Source of the DNA: CAYJBH01 sp964369445
GTDB lineage: Bacteria > Bacillota > Clostridia > Oscillospirales > Ruminococcaceae
NCBI GenBank assembly: GCA_964369445.1
Contig: CAYJFU010000002.1
Span: 1 to 64,000, forward strand
Direction of reading: 5' to 3'
DNA length: 64,000 bases
Shown: piece by piece, positions 7,568 through 17,240 of the stretch
How the letters are laid out: each line of letters begins with the position of its first letter
Numbering within the stretch: position 1 is the first letter of the stretch
The notes under the pieces: model-generated
The model's input: the letters and a program-made list of their open reading frames with translations, nothing else
Database searches by the model: none
Told to the model about the DNA's origin: nothing
Translations under genes and position numbers: made by a program

Positions 7568-9192
7568 TATCTCTCCCTCGCCAATATTGTAAGCAGTTCA
7601 CCTATATCGTTTTTGCGCAGTTTAACGGACGGTATGTTTGCTATAATACGCGCTGAGATGTCGCACACATCCTCCACGACCTCAAGGCCATTGGCACGCA
7701 GTGTTTCGCCCGTCTCGACTATGTCGACAATGGCATCCGCAAGCCCGAGTAACGGCGCAAGCTCCACCGAACCCTCTATCTTTATTATCTCACAGTAAAG
7801 ACCTTTTTGCGACATAAACTCCTTGGTGACGCGTGGGTACTTTGTCGCAATTGTCAGCGCTTTTTGTGCCTTTTCGAGGGAAAATCCTTTTGGTGCGGCA
7901 AGCGCAAATTTGCACCGCCCAAAGCCCGTGTCCATCACTTCGTAATGGCTGCCGCCGTTTTCTTTGAGGGTGTCCTTGCCGACAAGTCCGACATCACACA
8001 CACCGTGGTTGACGTAGGTGATGACGTCCGCCGCCTTTGCAAGTATCAACTCGTATTTGCCGTCTGCAATGGGGATTATAAGCTTGCGTGTGCCGGCAGT
8101 CAGTTGTGACTGTTCAATGCCGGCACTTGCCAGTAGTTCACACGCCTTTTTTTGCAGTCTGCCCTTAGTCAGTGCAATGCGCAACGGGCGCGGAGTTTCC
8201 GTTTTTGGCTGTTCCAGTACATCGAGCACGGCATCGACGTTTATCGCAAAACCTACTGCGGCACGCGACTTACCAAACTCAGCGTGAAGTGTGTCATAGC
8301 GGCCGCCATCGAGAAGTGCCTCACCGAAGCCGTCACCGTAGCCGGAAAAAATTATTCCGGTGTAGTACTCAAAGCCGTGTACAAGACCAAAGTCAAAGCT
8401 GACATGCCCCTTGTGACCACCTTGTACCAGCGTTTCGTAAAGTGAGGCGATGTGATTTATTATTTCGGCACAGCCGTCGATGCGCTCAAATAGGGTTTTC
8501 GCCTTGTCAAGCATCGGCTCTCCGCCAAAAATCATCGGTAGTTCGCAAAGGACAGCGCACTCGTCGGGGTGACTGTCTTTGTAACGTGACAGCATATCCT
8601 TTAACGCCGCCGTGTTCTTCACCTGCATAAATGAACGCAGTTGATCCTGCTCGGTGGCGCTTAGCGGTAAGCGCTGAGCCACGGTGGAGAACAGCTTTGC
8701 GTGACCCAATTCTATTTTAAAACCGCAAAGCCCTGCCGCGGCAAGCGCACGCACGGCAAGCGTGACCATCTCGACATCATCCCCACGCTCGTCCTTACCG
8801 CCTATAAGTTCGATACCGCTTTGTGTCAACTCATGGCGGTGACCACCCAGCGATACACGTTTTTTAAATACATTTTGGTTATAGCTCACCTTTATCGGCA
8901 GGTCACTGTTACGCAGTGTCGTGCCGGCAACACGCGCTATCGGCGCACTGCTCTCGGGACGAAGCACCATAAGCCGACCCTCGTCGTCGGAAAATTTATA
9001 CATATCCGTCGCCGCATGAGAATTTTGCAACGAAAAAACGTCCATATATTCAAATGTGGGCGTTTCGATACAGCGGTAACCCTCCTCGGCAAAAAGCTTT
9101 AGCAAATTGCACTCAAGTACACGCTTTTTTATGTGTCTGTCAAAAAGTATATCGCCGGTACCCTGTGGAACATCAATTTTCTTTGTACTCAT
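7567..9192 (-). CDS. hisZ/hisG: HisZ-HisG fusion: ATP phosphoribosyltransferase with its regulatory domain
   Basis: A 541-residue fusion. Residues 1 to about 330 are the HisZ regulatory subunit, a histidyl-tRNA synthetase paralogue (DVPQGTGDILFD, LRPESSAPIARVAG, FDFGLVHGFEYYTGIIF, LLDGGRYD). From about residue 337 the short-form HisG catalytic domain begins (PLRIALTKGRLQKKA) and continues through VGLVGKDTLKE and the phosphoribosyl-binding ADAIVDIVETGETLRANGL. It catalyses the committed step, ATP + PRPP to phosphoribosyl-ATP. Short HisG normally needs a separate HisZ for activity and histidine feedback; here one chain carries both, with a short linker (about residues 325-337). It is the first gene of the operon, directly downstream of a sigma-A-like promoter. 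No frame disruption is visible, so the fusion appears genuine. Confidence 0.93.
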   Translation of the reverse strand: MSTKKIDVPQGTGDILFDRHIKKRVLECNLLKLFAEEGYRCIETPTFEYMDVFSLQNSHAATDMYKFSDDEGRLMVLRPESSAPIARVAGTTLRNSDLPIKVSYNQNVFKKRVSLGGHRHELTQSGIELIGGKDERGDDVEMVTLAVRALAAAGLCGFKIELGHAKLFSTVAQRLPLSATEQDQLRSFMQVKNTAALKDMLSRYKDSHPDECAVLCELPMIFGGEPMLDKAKTLFERIDGCAEIINHIASLYETLVQGGHKGHVSFDFGLVHGFEYYTGIIFSGYGDGFGEALLDGGRYDTLHAEFGKSRAAVGFAINVDAVLDVLEQPKTETPRPLRIALTKGRLQKKACELLASAGIEQSQLTAGTRKLIIPIADGKYELILAKAADVITYVNHGVCDVGLVGKDTLKENGGSHYEVMDTGFGRCKFALAAPKGFSLEKAQKALTIATKYPRVTKEFMSQKGLYCEIIKIEGSVELAPLLGLADAIVDIVETGETLRANGLEVVEDVCDISARIIANIPSVKLRKNDIGELLTILARER

Positions 9193-9235
9193 ATTTCGCC
9201 TTTACATTGTCGCCTTTACTAAAACAGTCACTATT

Positions 9236-9264
9236 ATTTTGTCACATTAAACGACAAATGTCAA
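9236..9264 (-). promoter_or_regulatory. Putative sigma-A promoter of the his operon
   Basis: On the minus strand TTGACA (9264-9259), a 17-base spacer and CAAAAT (9241-9236, four of six consensus bases) lie about 45 bases upstream of the hisZ-hisG start. The leader is too short for a T-box or attenuator, so no histidine-specific RNA regulation is evident. Confidence 0.5.
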
Positions 9265-9292
9265 GTAGGACAGGCACTATCGTGAAAAAAAG

Positions 9293-9859
9293 TCACTCAT
9301 TATTCGCTGCCACTTTGTGCAAACCCATTTCCGTAACAATTAAGTCGGGTTTTGCATCGTGTGGGCCGGTCGGTAGGCTGTCAAACACCAACGCGCCGTA
9401 ACACAAGCAGACGGTCGGTGCGGTGATAAAGGGCACAAACCTATCATAATATCCTCCACCGTGCCCCAGCCGGTTGCCCTGCCTGTCGGTGGCAACGCAC
9501 GGCATTATGCACAGGTCAATGTCGGCTTTGTGCAGGATAGGTGAGTGTTGTGATGGCTCTAGCAGACCGTAGTAACCCTGCACCAGAGTTTTAGTTGTTT
9601 CAATAACATGCGCTTTCATCTCACCACCCTCATAACAGCGTGGCACAGCGACAGTTTNNNNNNNNNNACACCACGCAATAAATGTACAGGTGTCCGGCTC
9701 GTTTTTTACACTGACATAGCAAAAAATGCTTTGCGCAGTGCGAACAACCGGCAACTCGAACAGCGTGTCGGTTATGGATGCATCGTAGCTCAGACGATGT
9801 TCCAAAGACAACGTCTTTGTAATCAACTTTGCTTTGGCACGAAACTCACGCTTTGTCAT
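9293..9859 (-). CDS. 5-formyltetrahydrofolate cyclo-ligase (methenyl-THF synthetase) family, interrupted by N gap
   Basis: Cytosolic ATP-dependent enzyme converting 5-formyl-THF to 5,10-methenyl-THF. The family signature GHGGGYYDRF is present, preceded by CIMPCVATDRQGNRLG, and the N-terminus has the expected basic MTKREFRAKAK. A 10-N gap (9658-9667) falls after FIAWC and before TVAVPRC; the frame is kept across it and the total of 188 residues is normal, so the gap is probably about the right size. The start overlaps the end of the MATE gene by 14 bases, suggesting co-transcription. Confidence 0.9.
   Translation of the reverse strand: MTKREFRAKAKLITKTLSLEHRLSYDASITDTLFELPVVRTAQSIFCYVSVKNEPDTCTFIAWCXXXXTVAVPRCYEGGEMKAHVIETTKTLVQGYYGLLEPSQHSPILHKADIDLCIMPCVATDRQGNRLGHGGGYYDRFVPFITAPTVCLCYGALVFDSLPTGPHDAKPDLIVTEMGLHKVAANNE
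9658..9667. other. Assembly gap (10 N)
   Basis: Lies within the 5-formyl-THF cyclo-ligase gene. The flanks do not overlap, and both sides are in the same frame with 10 bases. Confidence 0.95.
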
Positions 9860-11207
9860 CGTTCAAATCCGCAGTACTGCTGAAGTCTTTAAAAATCAGT
9901 GCAAGTATAACAACGGTGGTTATAACATCGCATATAGGTTGTATGTTAAATATGCCGTAAAGACCGAAAAAGTATGGCATTATGTAAAGACCGGGCAGGA
10001 AGAGGATCAGTTGCCGCATAAGACTTAATAGCAGTGACACCCTTGGGCGGCCGGTATTTTGAAAGTATATAGGTCCCATAACCGCCAGACCGACAAGCGG
10101 TATTGATCGCATGTGCATACGCATGGCATCGCTTGCAAGCTCCAACAGCTCGGGATCATTGCTGAACATGCGAATCAACGCCTCAGGGAAAAACTGCGAG
10201 CCGACAAAGCCGAACATAAGTATAAATGTGGCAGCAGCGGTCGCAAGCCAAAATGTTCGCTGTGCCCTTTTGAAGTTTTTAGCGCCGTAATTGTAGCCGA
10301 CGATGGGTTGCATACCCTGCGACATGCCGAAAATGGGCATGGTGAACATTGTGATGACCGAAGCGACGGCGGTAAAACCGGATATGGCAAGATCACCACC
10401 ATAGCGGTAAAGTTGATTGTTTGCAAGCATAATGACTAGTGCTGCCGCAAGTTGCATGGCAAATGGGGATATGCCGATAGAGCAGATAGAACCGACAAGT
10501 TTTGCATCAAGTGCAAAGTTGGACACCCGTAGTTTTGCTTTGGAGTGACCGAGTGTGAAATAGTATAATACCCACAACATACTGACGGTCTGTGAAATTA
10601 TAGTTGCCCAAGCCGCACCGGCAACCCCCATGTCCAGTACAAAAATGAAAATGGGATCAAGTATGATGTTTACAACACAGCCGATAACCTGTGTTGCGCC
10701 GGATGTTATGGGGCTACCGTCACTTCTTATGCTGTGGTTTAATGCAAACCCAAGCGAAAAGAATATGTTTCCGATAAGTATAATGGCGGAATAGTTGTAA
10801 GCGTAGGGCATGACAGCTTCACTTGCGCCAAATATCTGTAGCATGGGTTGCAAAAATATAAGTCCGAGCACCGTGATGGCGAGCGAAGAAACAACAGTGA
10901 GCACAAATGCATTGCCGAGTAGTTTTTCCGCGCGCTCCGGCTGACCGCGCCCCAGACTTATCGCAAACTGCGATGTTGTGCCGATGCCTATGAGCATTGC
11001 AAAGGCAAGCTGTATCGTCATAACCGGTGCGGCAATGCCCACGCCTGCGATGGCAAGGTTGCCGACCTCGGGTATGCGACCGATAAAAATCCTGTCGACA
11101 ACGTTGTAAAGTCCCGACACCACCATACCGATTATGGCAGGTGTTGAGTATTTCATAAGCAATCTAAAAAGTGGAGCTTCTGCGAAATCTTTATCTCTTT
11201 GTTGCAT
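9846..11207 (-). CDS. MATE-family efflux transporter
   Basis: A 453-residue membrane protein with about twelve hydrophobic segments in two related halves, matching the multidrug and toxic compound extrusion (MATE) family. Typical features are PLFRLLMKYSTPAIIGMVVSGLYNVVDRIFIG in the first half and GMSQGMQPIVGYNYGA in the second. Such proteins export cationic or hydrophobic compounds driven by Na+ or H+; the substrate cannot be told from sequence. AGGTGTG precedes the ATG. It is divergent from the VanY-type gene and overlaps the downstream folate gene. Confidence 0.93.
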   Translation of the reverse strand: MQQRDKDFAEAPLFRLLMKYSTPAIIGMVVSGLYNVVDRIFIGRIPEVGNLAIAGVGIAAPVMTIQLAFAMLIGIGTTSQFAISLGRGQPERAEKLLGNAFVLTVVSSLAITVLGLIFLQPMLQIFGASEAVMPYAYNYSAIILIGNIFFSLGFALNHSIRSDGSPITSGATQVIGCVVNIILDPIFIFVLDMGVAGAAWATIISQTVSMLWVLYYFTLGHSKAKLRVSNFALDAKLVGSICSIGISPFAMQLAAALVIMLANNQLYRYGGDLAISGFTAVASVITMFTMPIFGMSQGMQPIVGYNYGAKNFKRAQRTFWLATAAATFILMFGFVGSQFFPEALIRMFSNDPELLELASDAMRMHMRSIPLVGLAVMGPIYFQNTGRPRVSLLLSLMRQLILFLPGLYIMPYFFGLYGIFNIQPICDVITTVVILALIFKDFSSTADLNDDKA

Positions 11208-11417
11208 AATTTACACACCTATGTTATAATTTTTAATATATGTTTAGTTATTTCTCTTCAATTTAGATGCCTGACAATCCAGGCGGTTATTTTGCCGTAT
11301 TCGGCATCAAATAACCTTTCCCTTGACCCAAAGACAAAATTTCGAACCAATTTTTTAGTTGGCAGAGCAATGAGAGTGCGCAGGGATTGTTACCTGCTTT
11401 ACATGGAGTTATTATTT

Positions 11418-12497
11418 ATGGCTGAAAACAGAAACGGCAGGCGTGTTGTCCAAGGACAAAACGTTCGCAATGTCAACCGAAATGTCCACAGAACAAGTAC
11501 ATCTACAGCACGACGTCCGAGAAGACGCAGGTTTACACGCATACAGGTTATAAGGAACAGGGTTTTGCTTGTAATAGGTTGTGTGGCGTTTTTTTGGCTT
11601 GCATATCTCGGCGTATCCGCGTTGAGCAAAGCACTTTTTGCAGGCGAAGCGGTACCTGTTGCCGCACCTCAAAGTGATGTTACGGATAGCTCGAGCGATG
11701 TGAGCACCGACAGCAATACGTCCTCCTCGACAGAGCAGCCGCCGCAAAGTTCCGAGTCGTCCGGTGTGGGCGCAGCGGTTGTCGGCACCAGCGGTCTCAC
11801 GGCGGTGTCGGCAAACTCCGATTCACTGAGCGCGTCTGACAGTGAACCCGAGCCAAAAGAGGAACCGTCATCATCCTCGTCGCAGGACACCTCGGGCGAT
11901 GATAGCACCACAGATGGCGAAGACGATGAAAAGGAAGAGGAAAACACAAATCCTTACCCCGGCCCTGCCACCCCTATGCTTGTCAATAAACAAAACCCGA
12001 TACCTGCCGACTTTGCACCTAACCTTGTTGATGTCGGAGAAGGTTATCAGTTTGATGCAACCGGTGCCGTGGCACTAAAGGCAATGATGTCGGATGCCGC
12101 CGCACAGGGGATTAACCTGTATATCGTGTCGGCTTACCGCTCGATAGAGCACCAAACCAACAACTACAACAACCGTGTACAGCAGTACATAAACGAGGGC
12201 AAAACACAGGCGGAAGCCGAAGAATTGACCGAACGTTTTATTGCACCGCCCGACGCGAGCGAGCATTCACTGGGGCTTGCGGTCGACTTCAACAGCCTTT
12301 ACCAGAGCTTTGAGGAAACCACAGAGTTTGATTGGCTTGTGGAAAACTGCGCAAAGTACGGATTTATATTGCGCTACCCCAAGGAAAAGACCGCAATAAC
12401 CGGTTACAGCTACGAGCCGTGGCATTACCGTTTTGTCGGTACGAACCACGCCGAGGCCATTATGTCACAGGGGCTTTGTCTTGAAGAATATCTCTAA
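11418..12497 (+). CDS. VanY-type D-alanyl-D-alanine carboxypeptidase (peptidase M15B)
   Basis: Membrane-anchored murein carboxypeptidase trimming the terminal D-Ala of peptidoglycan stem peptides. A basic cytoplasmic N-terminus is followed by one transmembrane helix (about residues 50-72), a long Ser/Asp/Glu-rich low-complexity stalk, then the catalytic domain: VSAYRSIEHQ, the zinc-binding SEHSLGLAVDFN, and EPWHYRFVG near the end. The ATG at 11418 is preferred because TGGAG lies 8-9 bases upstream; an in-frame ATG at 11403 would add five residues. Longer in-frame starts reach back towards the divergent MATE gene and lack ribosome-binding sites. Isolated VanY-type enzymes are usually housekeeping and do not by themselves imply vancomycin resistance. 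Confidence 0.9.
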   Translation: MAENRNGRRVVQGQNVRNVNRNVHRTSTSTARRPRRRRFTRIQVIRNRVLLVIGCVAFFWLAYLGVSALSKALFAGEAVPVAAPQSDVTDSSSDVSTDSNTSSSTEQPPQSSESSGVGAAVVGTSGLTAVSANSDSLSASDSEPEPKEEPSSSSSQDTSGDDSTTDGEDDEKEEENTNPYPGPATPMLVNKQNPIPADFAPNLVDVGEGYQFDATGAVALKAMMSDAAAQGINLYIVSAYRSIEHQTNNYNNRVQQYINEGKTQAEAEELTERFIAPPDASEHSLGLAVDFNSLYQSFEETTEFDWLVENCAKYGFILRYPKEKTAITGYSYEPWHYRFVGTNHAEAIMSQGLCLEEYL

Positions 12498-12586
12498 TTG
12501 AGTATAGCACAAAATCACAAATTTCACAACAAAAATACATATACCTGCAAAAAAAGTGAAATTTTATACGAATATTAACTATGAGG

Positions 12587-12615
12587 TAGACATTTAAATT
12601 AAAATACTGTATAAT
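12587..12615 (+). promoter_or_regulatory. Putative sigma-A promoter of the adhesin-sortase unit
   Basis: TAGACA (12587-12592), a 17-base spacer and a perfect TATAAT (12610-12615) lie 35 bases upstream of the start of the large secreted protein. This is the best promoter seen upstream of flgB, with no clear terminator in between. Confidence 0.55.
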
Positions 12616-12649
12616 AACATGTAGAAATGTATTATAAGGTTTTAAAGTT

Positions 12650-15600
12650 ATGACCCTTAAAACTGCAAAAAAATATCTACTTATTCTACCTCTAGTTTTG
12701 GCAACTGTTTTTGTGTTACAATCCGACATATATGGTGTGGACGGTACGGCAAGTTTCACCGACACCGGCGCTGAAGACACCACAAGTACTACTATAATTG
12801 AGGGAAACTCCGTCAACATTGAAGTTGATCTTGACGGAGACTTTTTGGTGTCCGATCCGCCGTTTTTGGCCTATCAGGGCATCAACTCTTTGCCGGACGA
12901 TATACTCAGTTATACTGCTGTGGGTAGCGGATATCAATACCTGTTGCGTGCAGGTCCAGGATCAGCAACAGGTTATTCGGGCAGTGCATGGCCTACCGGT
13001 CAAACCGATCCGACCTCAACAACGCCACCGCGCCCGACATATGACCTGCAATTCCAGTTCTTGACACACATGAGCGAAGGTTCTGTGCGTGAGGAGTACG
13101 GCTCTTCTTCACGTATATCCGATGTTACTGCCTCACCGACGCTTGCCATTACTGCGCCGAGTAGAATTGTTTTATCGGTTGTAAACGCCGAAACAACGCA
13201 GGGCGATATAACCTTTAAGGAAATAGTCGGTGCAACAGGTTATTTTTCAAGGTTTAACGGAGGCGATGCCATCATCGCCAGCAACGAGCTTGAAACCACG
13301 CGTAAAATGGATGTGCAGATAATCTCCCCCGCCGGTGAAGAGATAACGTTGACCTTTAACACGACACAACGCTTTGTCACCGATCCCGACACAAATGTCT
13401 CCTCCGGTATCACTGCCGGTACGGAGTTCCAGGTGACATTTAATCCACCGACCGTTAACTCACTGCTACTCAGGGTTATAACACCGCAACAGGCTGTCAA
13501 TGACATAGCCGAGGCGATAAACGATGACCCAGAAAACCCCGAGGTCACCGACAGCAACAACCTGCCGTTTATCGGTCTGCGCGAGGACGACACACTCAAC
13601 GCCATATCCGAGAAAAATTTCACACTATTGCGCGCCATTGAGCGGTTTAACGTTCCGGCAGAGCAAATGCAAATAATTTGGGAGTGGATACCTGTTGATG
13701 ATACAGGTGCCGAGGTGACCGACAAAACCGATCCGCTTTATAACGTTGTGCGCATATCCGAGGCGGCACGTAACACCTACAGCGCCACCGTCAATCCTCT
13801 TATTGAAGACCAAGACGGTCTGCTTCGCTATACCGTGCAGTACGAAGTGCCGTATGACTACACCGGCTCGACTGTAGTGCCGGATTACGACGGCATAGTG
13901 CGCGCCACCGGCGACATCGACATTACTATAAAAGGTACGGGTATACCGCCGGAGATACTGACTGTCTCCACAACACAGGGTACGGTTTATCCTAATCCTG
14001 CCGATCCGACGGCGCCTTATGCACCTGTTGTTACACTTAACACAACCGTTCCGCGTACGATGGATGTCTATGAGGGCGGTCTTGAAAACTATCCGCTCGC
14101 ACCGCTTGCACCCTTTAAATTTAACGTTGTGTTCTCTTTCGGTAAGCTCAACGCCGCGGCTTCCTATGCGGTTATTGAGGCGCAGAGCAACACCGGTACA
14201 CAGGATGCGTGCGACATTTTTATCGAAAACTCCGGTGTGCCGCACACGATAGGCGAAAGGATAGAAAACCCCAACGCAGAGGGTGAGGGTACTTTTGCCG
14301 TCGACTTTGTGGCGAAAAAACCCGGCGATGTGCTTTACATAATCAAGTTCTATAATGCCAGTGACGAGCTGATGAACACCCAAATTGAGATGGGTAGAAT
14401 TAACATTAAGGATTCCACCCCCAGCAGCGACAGCTCGCTTAAAGAGTTGCGTCTTAACTCTCCCGAGCTGAAAGACGAGTTTAAGGATGTCACCATCGAC
14501 GTGCCGATGATGCCAAACCAAATAGCAACGATAAATGTACCGTATGTCGTGGAAAATGTCTCGCTTTATGCACTGCAAAACGATCCGCTTGCCAACCGCA
14601 ACATGACGATGAACATAACGGATCAAAGGATACCGCGCCCCTCGGGACCGGCCTCGCCGCTAACGGTTGTCAACGGGATTGAAACAAGCACAATCAACGT
14701 TGCAAATGCACTTGACGAAGAGGTGATGTTTGAGCTTATCGTCACTGCCGAGGATATGACAACCACTGCTTACACCCTTGTTATAGTGCGCGACCCTCCC
14801 AGTGTTGACGCCACACTGTCTTCACTGAATATATTCCAAACCGATGCCGAGGACGCGGAAAATGTTCTGGAAGGGTTTAGCCCCGATGTGCTACGGTATG
14901 AGATGACGGTACCCTATCGCGTGCCGACCGTCTGGATGTCCTATGAAAAGGGTTGGCCGGGTGCTACCGTTAGCACAAACGGCGCAAACCTGCTGTTTTC
15001 CGATAAGATACGTTTCGACCTCACCTATGACGACACCGTGTCGCCGATAAACAACAAAACCATCATAACACTGGACGTAACCGCTGAGGATGGCGTAAAC
15101 AAAAACCAGTATGTTATTGAGATTACACGCCTGCCACCGAGCACCAACACTAATGTCACCGGTATGGAGTTTACCGACAAGGGCAACAATCCCTTGCCGT
15201 TTGATCTGGGTCAGGTGTTTGCACCCGCGGATAGGCAGTACTATCTCACTATACCTTACTCCACCGAGGAGATGAAGCTAAACCTTACCCCCGAGGACGA
15301 ATACGCCTCGTCGGTCAATGCAACCTACATGCGCGGTGGCAGTAACTACACCGTCAGCGAAAAAATAGTGCTCGGCGAAGAGATTCCGATACTGACACTG
15401 GATGTCAGTCGTTCCGCCATGCCTGACGACCAGTTTGCGATAACGGTGTTTGTCGAGGCGGAAAAACAGGGTCTTTATACCGATCCTCCCTACACCGTCA
15501 ACGTCACGCGTGCCCCCCCTAACGACAACACAGGACTTGCCGACATGACCGTCAAGGACATCGGCGGTGCAGATATACCCTCATACGTTTTCAACCCGTC

Positions 15601-17179
15601 TATGATAGAATACAACGACCTGTTTGTTGAGTTTGATGTGGAGACGGTTGTTATCACGCCTCAGCCGGCGACATCGCTGTCCACCGTGACCGTCGATGGC
15701 ACAGAGGTCAACGAGGGCAGACCGTCCATCAGCGTCAACCTAAAGCAAGGTGTGCCGAAAACCGTTGTGGTACAGGTTACAGCGGAGAGCGGTGCGGTTC
15801 AGGATTACCTGCTACACTTTTTGCGCAAAGACCCCAGCACCGACGCAAGGCTTGCCGAACTCGAGGTTAGTGGCACGATGGGGGTTAAACCCAGCTTTAT
15901 TCCGTCGGTGACGGCGTATGAAGCTATTATGGAAAAGGATGTAAACGCAGTAACGGTTATGGTCGTACCGGTTGAGGAATCCTCGACCATTCGTGTCGAC
16001 GGCATAGCAACCGAGTCCGGCATAGCCACCGAGCCTATCGACATAACTTATGAGTATCAGACGGTTATAATAGAGGTGACGGCGCAGGACGGCGAGACGA
16101 CGATGGAATATCAGGTCTCGATACACAACCCCAACCTGCTACCGAAATCCGACGATGCAAGTTTGCAAAACTTAATAATGTACAACAGCGAGCTTTTACC
16201 GCTGTTTATGAGCAACCTTGACAGTTACGAGGCGTTTTCACTGCCCGACACAAGGTTTGTGGAACTTGAACCGATTCCGGCGGATGCCTATGCCGAAATG
16301 GAGGTGCTGCAAGGCTCTAAAATGCTTTCGGAGGCTAATGGACGATATGCCGCGACGGTCAGCGATGGCAAAAATGACTTTACTATTAACTTGACTTCTT
16401 CCGATGGCACAGCAGAGGCAACTTACACCGTTGCGCTTTACAAAAACGATGAGGAAAATGCAGGCAACTATCGACCCATAACAGCAGAAATGCTGGACTT
16501 TGAGAATGAAAATCCAATAATAGTTGACATTCGCCAGTACGGCATAATTAGCTCGGATGTATTTACAACTTTAAAGGAATACCCCGACACCGTTATAATT
16601 TTCCAAGGCAACGGTTATTCCTATACATTTAAAGGGTCGGACTTAAACGTCAGTGTACCGTTTGCGGATTATTACGACCTGAGCCTTAACTACACCTCGC
16701 CGGATGGGCCTGTTATAAATGACCTTTTGGGTGCGCTCGGCAATGCATTTAACCCCGGTTATCCCGTACATCTCTACTTCTCACAGAGTGGCAGTCTGCC
16801 GGGACCCGGAACTCTAAATGTGACGCTCGGCGACTTCTATGGCAACAAGACGCTGTACTGGAACTACTATAACAAGGAGTTCAACAAAATAGATTACTAC
16901 GGCTATTTCCGCACCAACAACACCGGCACATTCTCGGTACCCATTGATCACCACTCAACATATGTCATAACCGAAAACCCTGTTGTCGGAGCAGAGGATC
17001 TTTCCTCACGCTTTGGTACACCCGACCTTTCACTTGCGACACCTGATAAGACAAACCCGAATACATCAGCACCTCATGTCACCCAAAACATTGCATATCT
17101 TTCGGCTGTTTCTGCCCAAAACTTCGTTGTCCTCAATCGGAATACACAAAGTATTCCTCAGTCCTCTGCCTTGTTTTGA
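12650..17179 (+). CDS. Giant secreted protein with about six cadherin-like beta-sandwich repeats
   Basis: 1509 residues with an N-terminal signal peptide (basic MTLKTAKKY, hydrophobic core to about residue 28). Residues about 30-590 are beta-rich and not recognised. From about residue 593 come units of about 105-125 residues, starting near 593, 717, 830, 957, 1062 and 1167, each opening with a D/N-x-x-L-x-x-L pattern (SSDSSLKELRL, VDATLSSLNIF, DARLAELEVSG, DDASLQNLIMY) and containing an F-x-P-x-x-x-x-Y element (FSPDVLRY, FIPSVTAY). This matches the cadherin-like beta-sandwich family of bacterial surface proteins. The C-terminal about 280 residues form another domain. There is no C-terminal hydrophobic helix; NPNTS near the end is the only sortase-B-like pentapeptide. 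Probably an adhesin or surface scaffold; ligand unknown. A class B sortase follows 61 bases downstream. Confidence 0.85.
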   Translation: MTLKTAKKYLLILPLVLATVFVLQSDIYGVDGTASFTDTGAEDTTSTTIIEGNSVNIEVDLDGDFLVSDPPFLAYQGINSLPDDILSYTAVGSGYQYLLRAGPGSATGYSGSAWPTGQTDPTSTTPPRPTYDLQFQFLTHMSEGSVREEYGSSSRISDVTASPTLAITAPSRIVLSVVNAETTQGDITFKEIVGATGYFSRFNGGDAIIASNELETTRKMDVQIISPAGEEITLTFNTTQRFVTDPDTNVSSGITAGTEFQVTFNPPTVNSLLLRVITPQQAVNDIAEAINDDPENPEVTDSNNLPFIGLREDDTLNAISEKNFTLLRAIERFNVPAEQMQIIWEWIPVDDTGAEVTDKTDPLYNVVRISEAARNTYSATVNPLIEDQDGLLRYTVQYEVPYDYTGSTVVPDYDGIVRATGDIDITIKGTGIPPEILTVSTTQGTVYPNPADPTAPYAPVVTLNTTVPRTMDVYEGGLENYPLAPLAPFKFNVVFSFGKLNAAASYAVIEAQSNTGTQDACDIFIENSGVPHTIGERIENPNAEGEGTFAVDFVAKKPGDVLYIIKFYNASDELMNTQIEMGRINIKDSTPSSDSSLKELRLNSPELKDEFKDVTIDVPMMPNQIATINVPYVVENVSLYALQNDPLANRNMTMNITDQRIPRPSGPASPLTVVNGIETSTINVANALDEEVMFELIVTAEDMTTTAYTLVIVRDPPSVDATLSSLNIFQTDAEDAENVLEGFSPDVLRYEMTVPYRVPTVWMSYEKGWPGATVSTNGANLLFSDKIRFDLTYDDTVSPINNKTIITLDVTAEDGVNKNQYVIEITRLPPSTNTNVTGMEFTDKGNNPLPFDLGQVFAPADRQYYLTIPYSTEEMKLNLTPEDEYASSVNATYMRGGSNYTVSEKIVLGEEIPILTLDVSRSAMPDDQFAITVFVEAEKQGLYTDPPYTVNVTRAPPNDNTGLADMTVKDIGGADIPSYVFNPSMIEYNDLFVEFDVETVVITPQPATSLSTVTVDGTEVNEGRPSISVNLKQGVPKTVVVQVTAESGAVQDYLLHFLRKDPSTDARLAELEVSGTMGVKPSFIPSVTAYEAIMEKDVNAVTVMVVPVEESSTIRVDGIATESGIATEPIDITYEYQTVIIEVTAQDGETTMEYQVSIHNPNLLPKSDDASLQNLIMYNSELLPLFMSNLDSYEAFSLPDTRFVELEPIPADAYAEMEVLQGSKMLSEANGRYAATVSDGKNDFTINLTSSDGTAEATYTVALYKNDEENAGNYRPITAEMLDFENENPIIVDIRQYGIISSDVFTTLKEYPDTVIIFQGNGYSYTFKGSDLNVSVPFADYYDLSLNYTSPDGPVINDLLGALGNAFNPGYPVHLYFSQSGSLPGPGTLNVTLGDFYGNKTLYWNYYNKEFNKIDYYGYFRTNNTGTFSVPIDHHSTYVITENPVVGAEDLSSRFGTPDLSLATPDKTNPNTSAPHVTQNIAYLSAVSAQNFVVLNRNTQSIPQSSALF

Positions 17180-17240
17180 ACAAAAACATCTCGACATATA
17201 TTGAAAATTTTGAATGACACAAGGTAGTAGGGGGTTAATT

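Noticed and set aside
9193..9292. T-box or histidine attenuator before the his operon
   Set aside because: The leader after the predicted promoter is too short and has no T-box sequence or His-codon leader peptide.
11208..11417. Riboswitch in the MATE-VanY divergent region
   Set aside because: No conserved ligand-binding core (for example c-di-AMP, c-di-GMP or guanidine) could be recognised.
11418..12497. Vancomycin resistance determinant
   Set aside because: A lone VanY-type carboxypeptidase without vanH, vanA/B, vanX or vanRS is not evidence of resistance.
12519..12575. AAATTTCAC ... GTGAAATTT inverted repeat as the VanY terminator
   Set aside because: The loop is about 28 bases and no T tract follows; too weak to call.
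13625..14626. A 333-codon antisense ORF inside the giant secreted protein
   Set aside because: The composition is His/Arg/Cys-rich as expected from reverse complement of a Thr/Asp-rich gene; no start signal.
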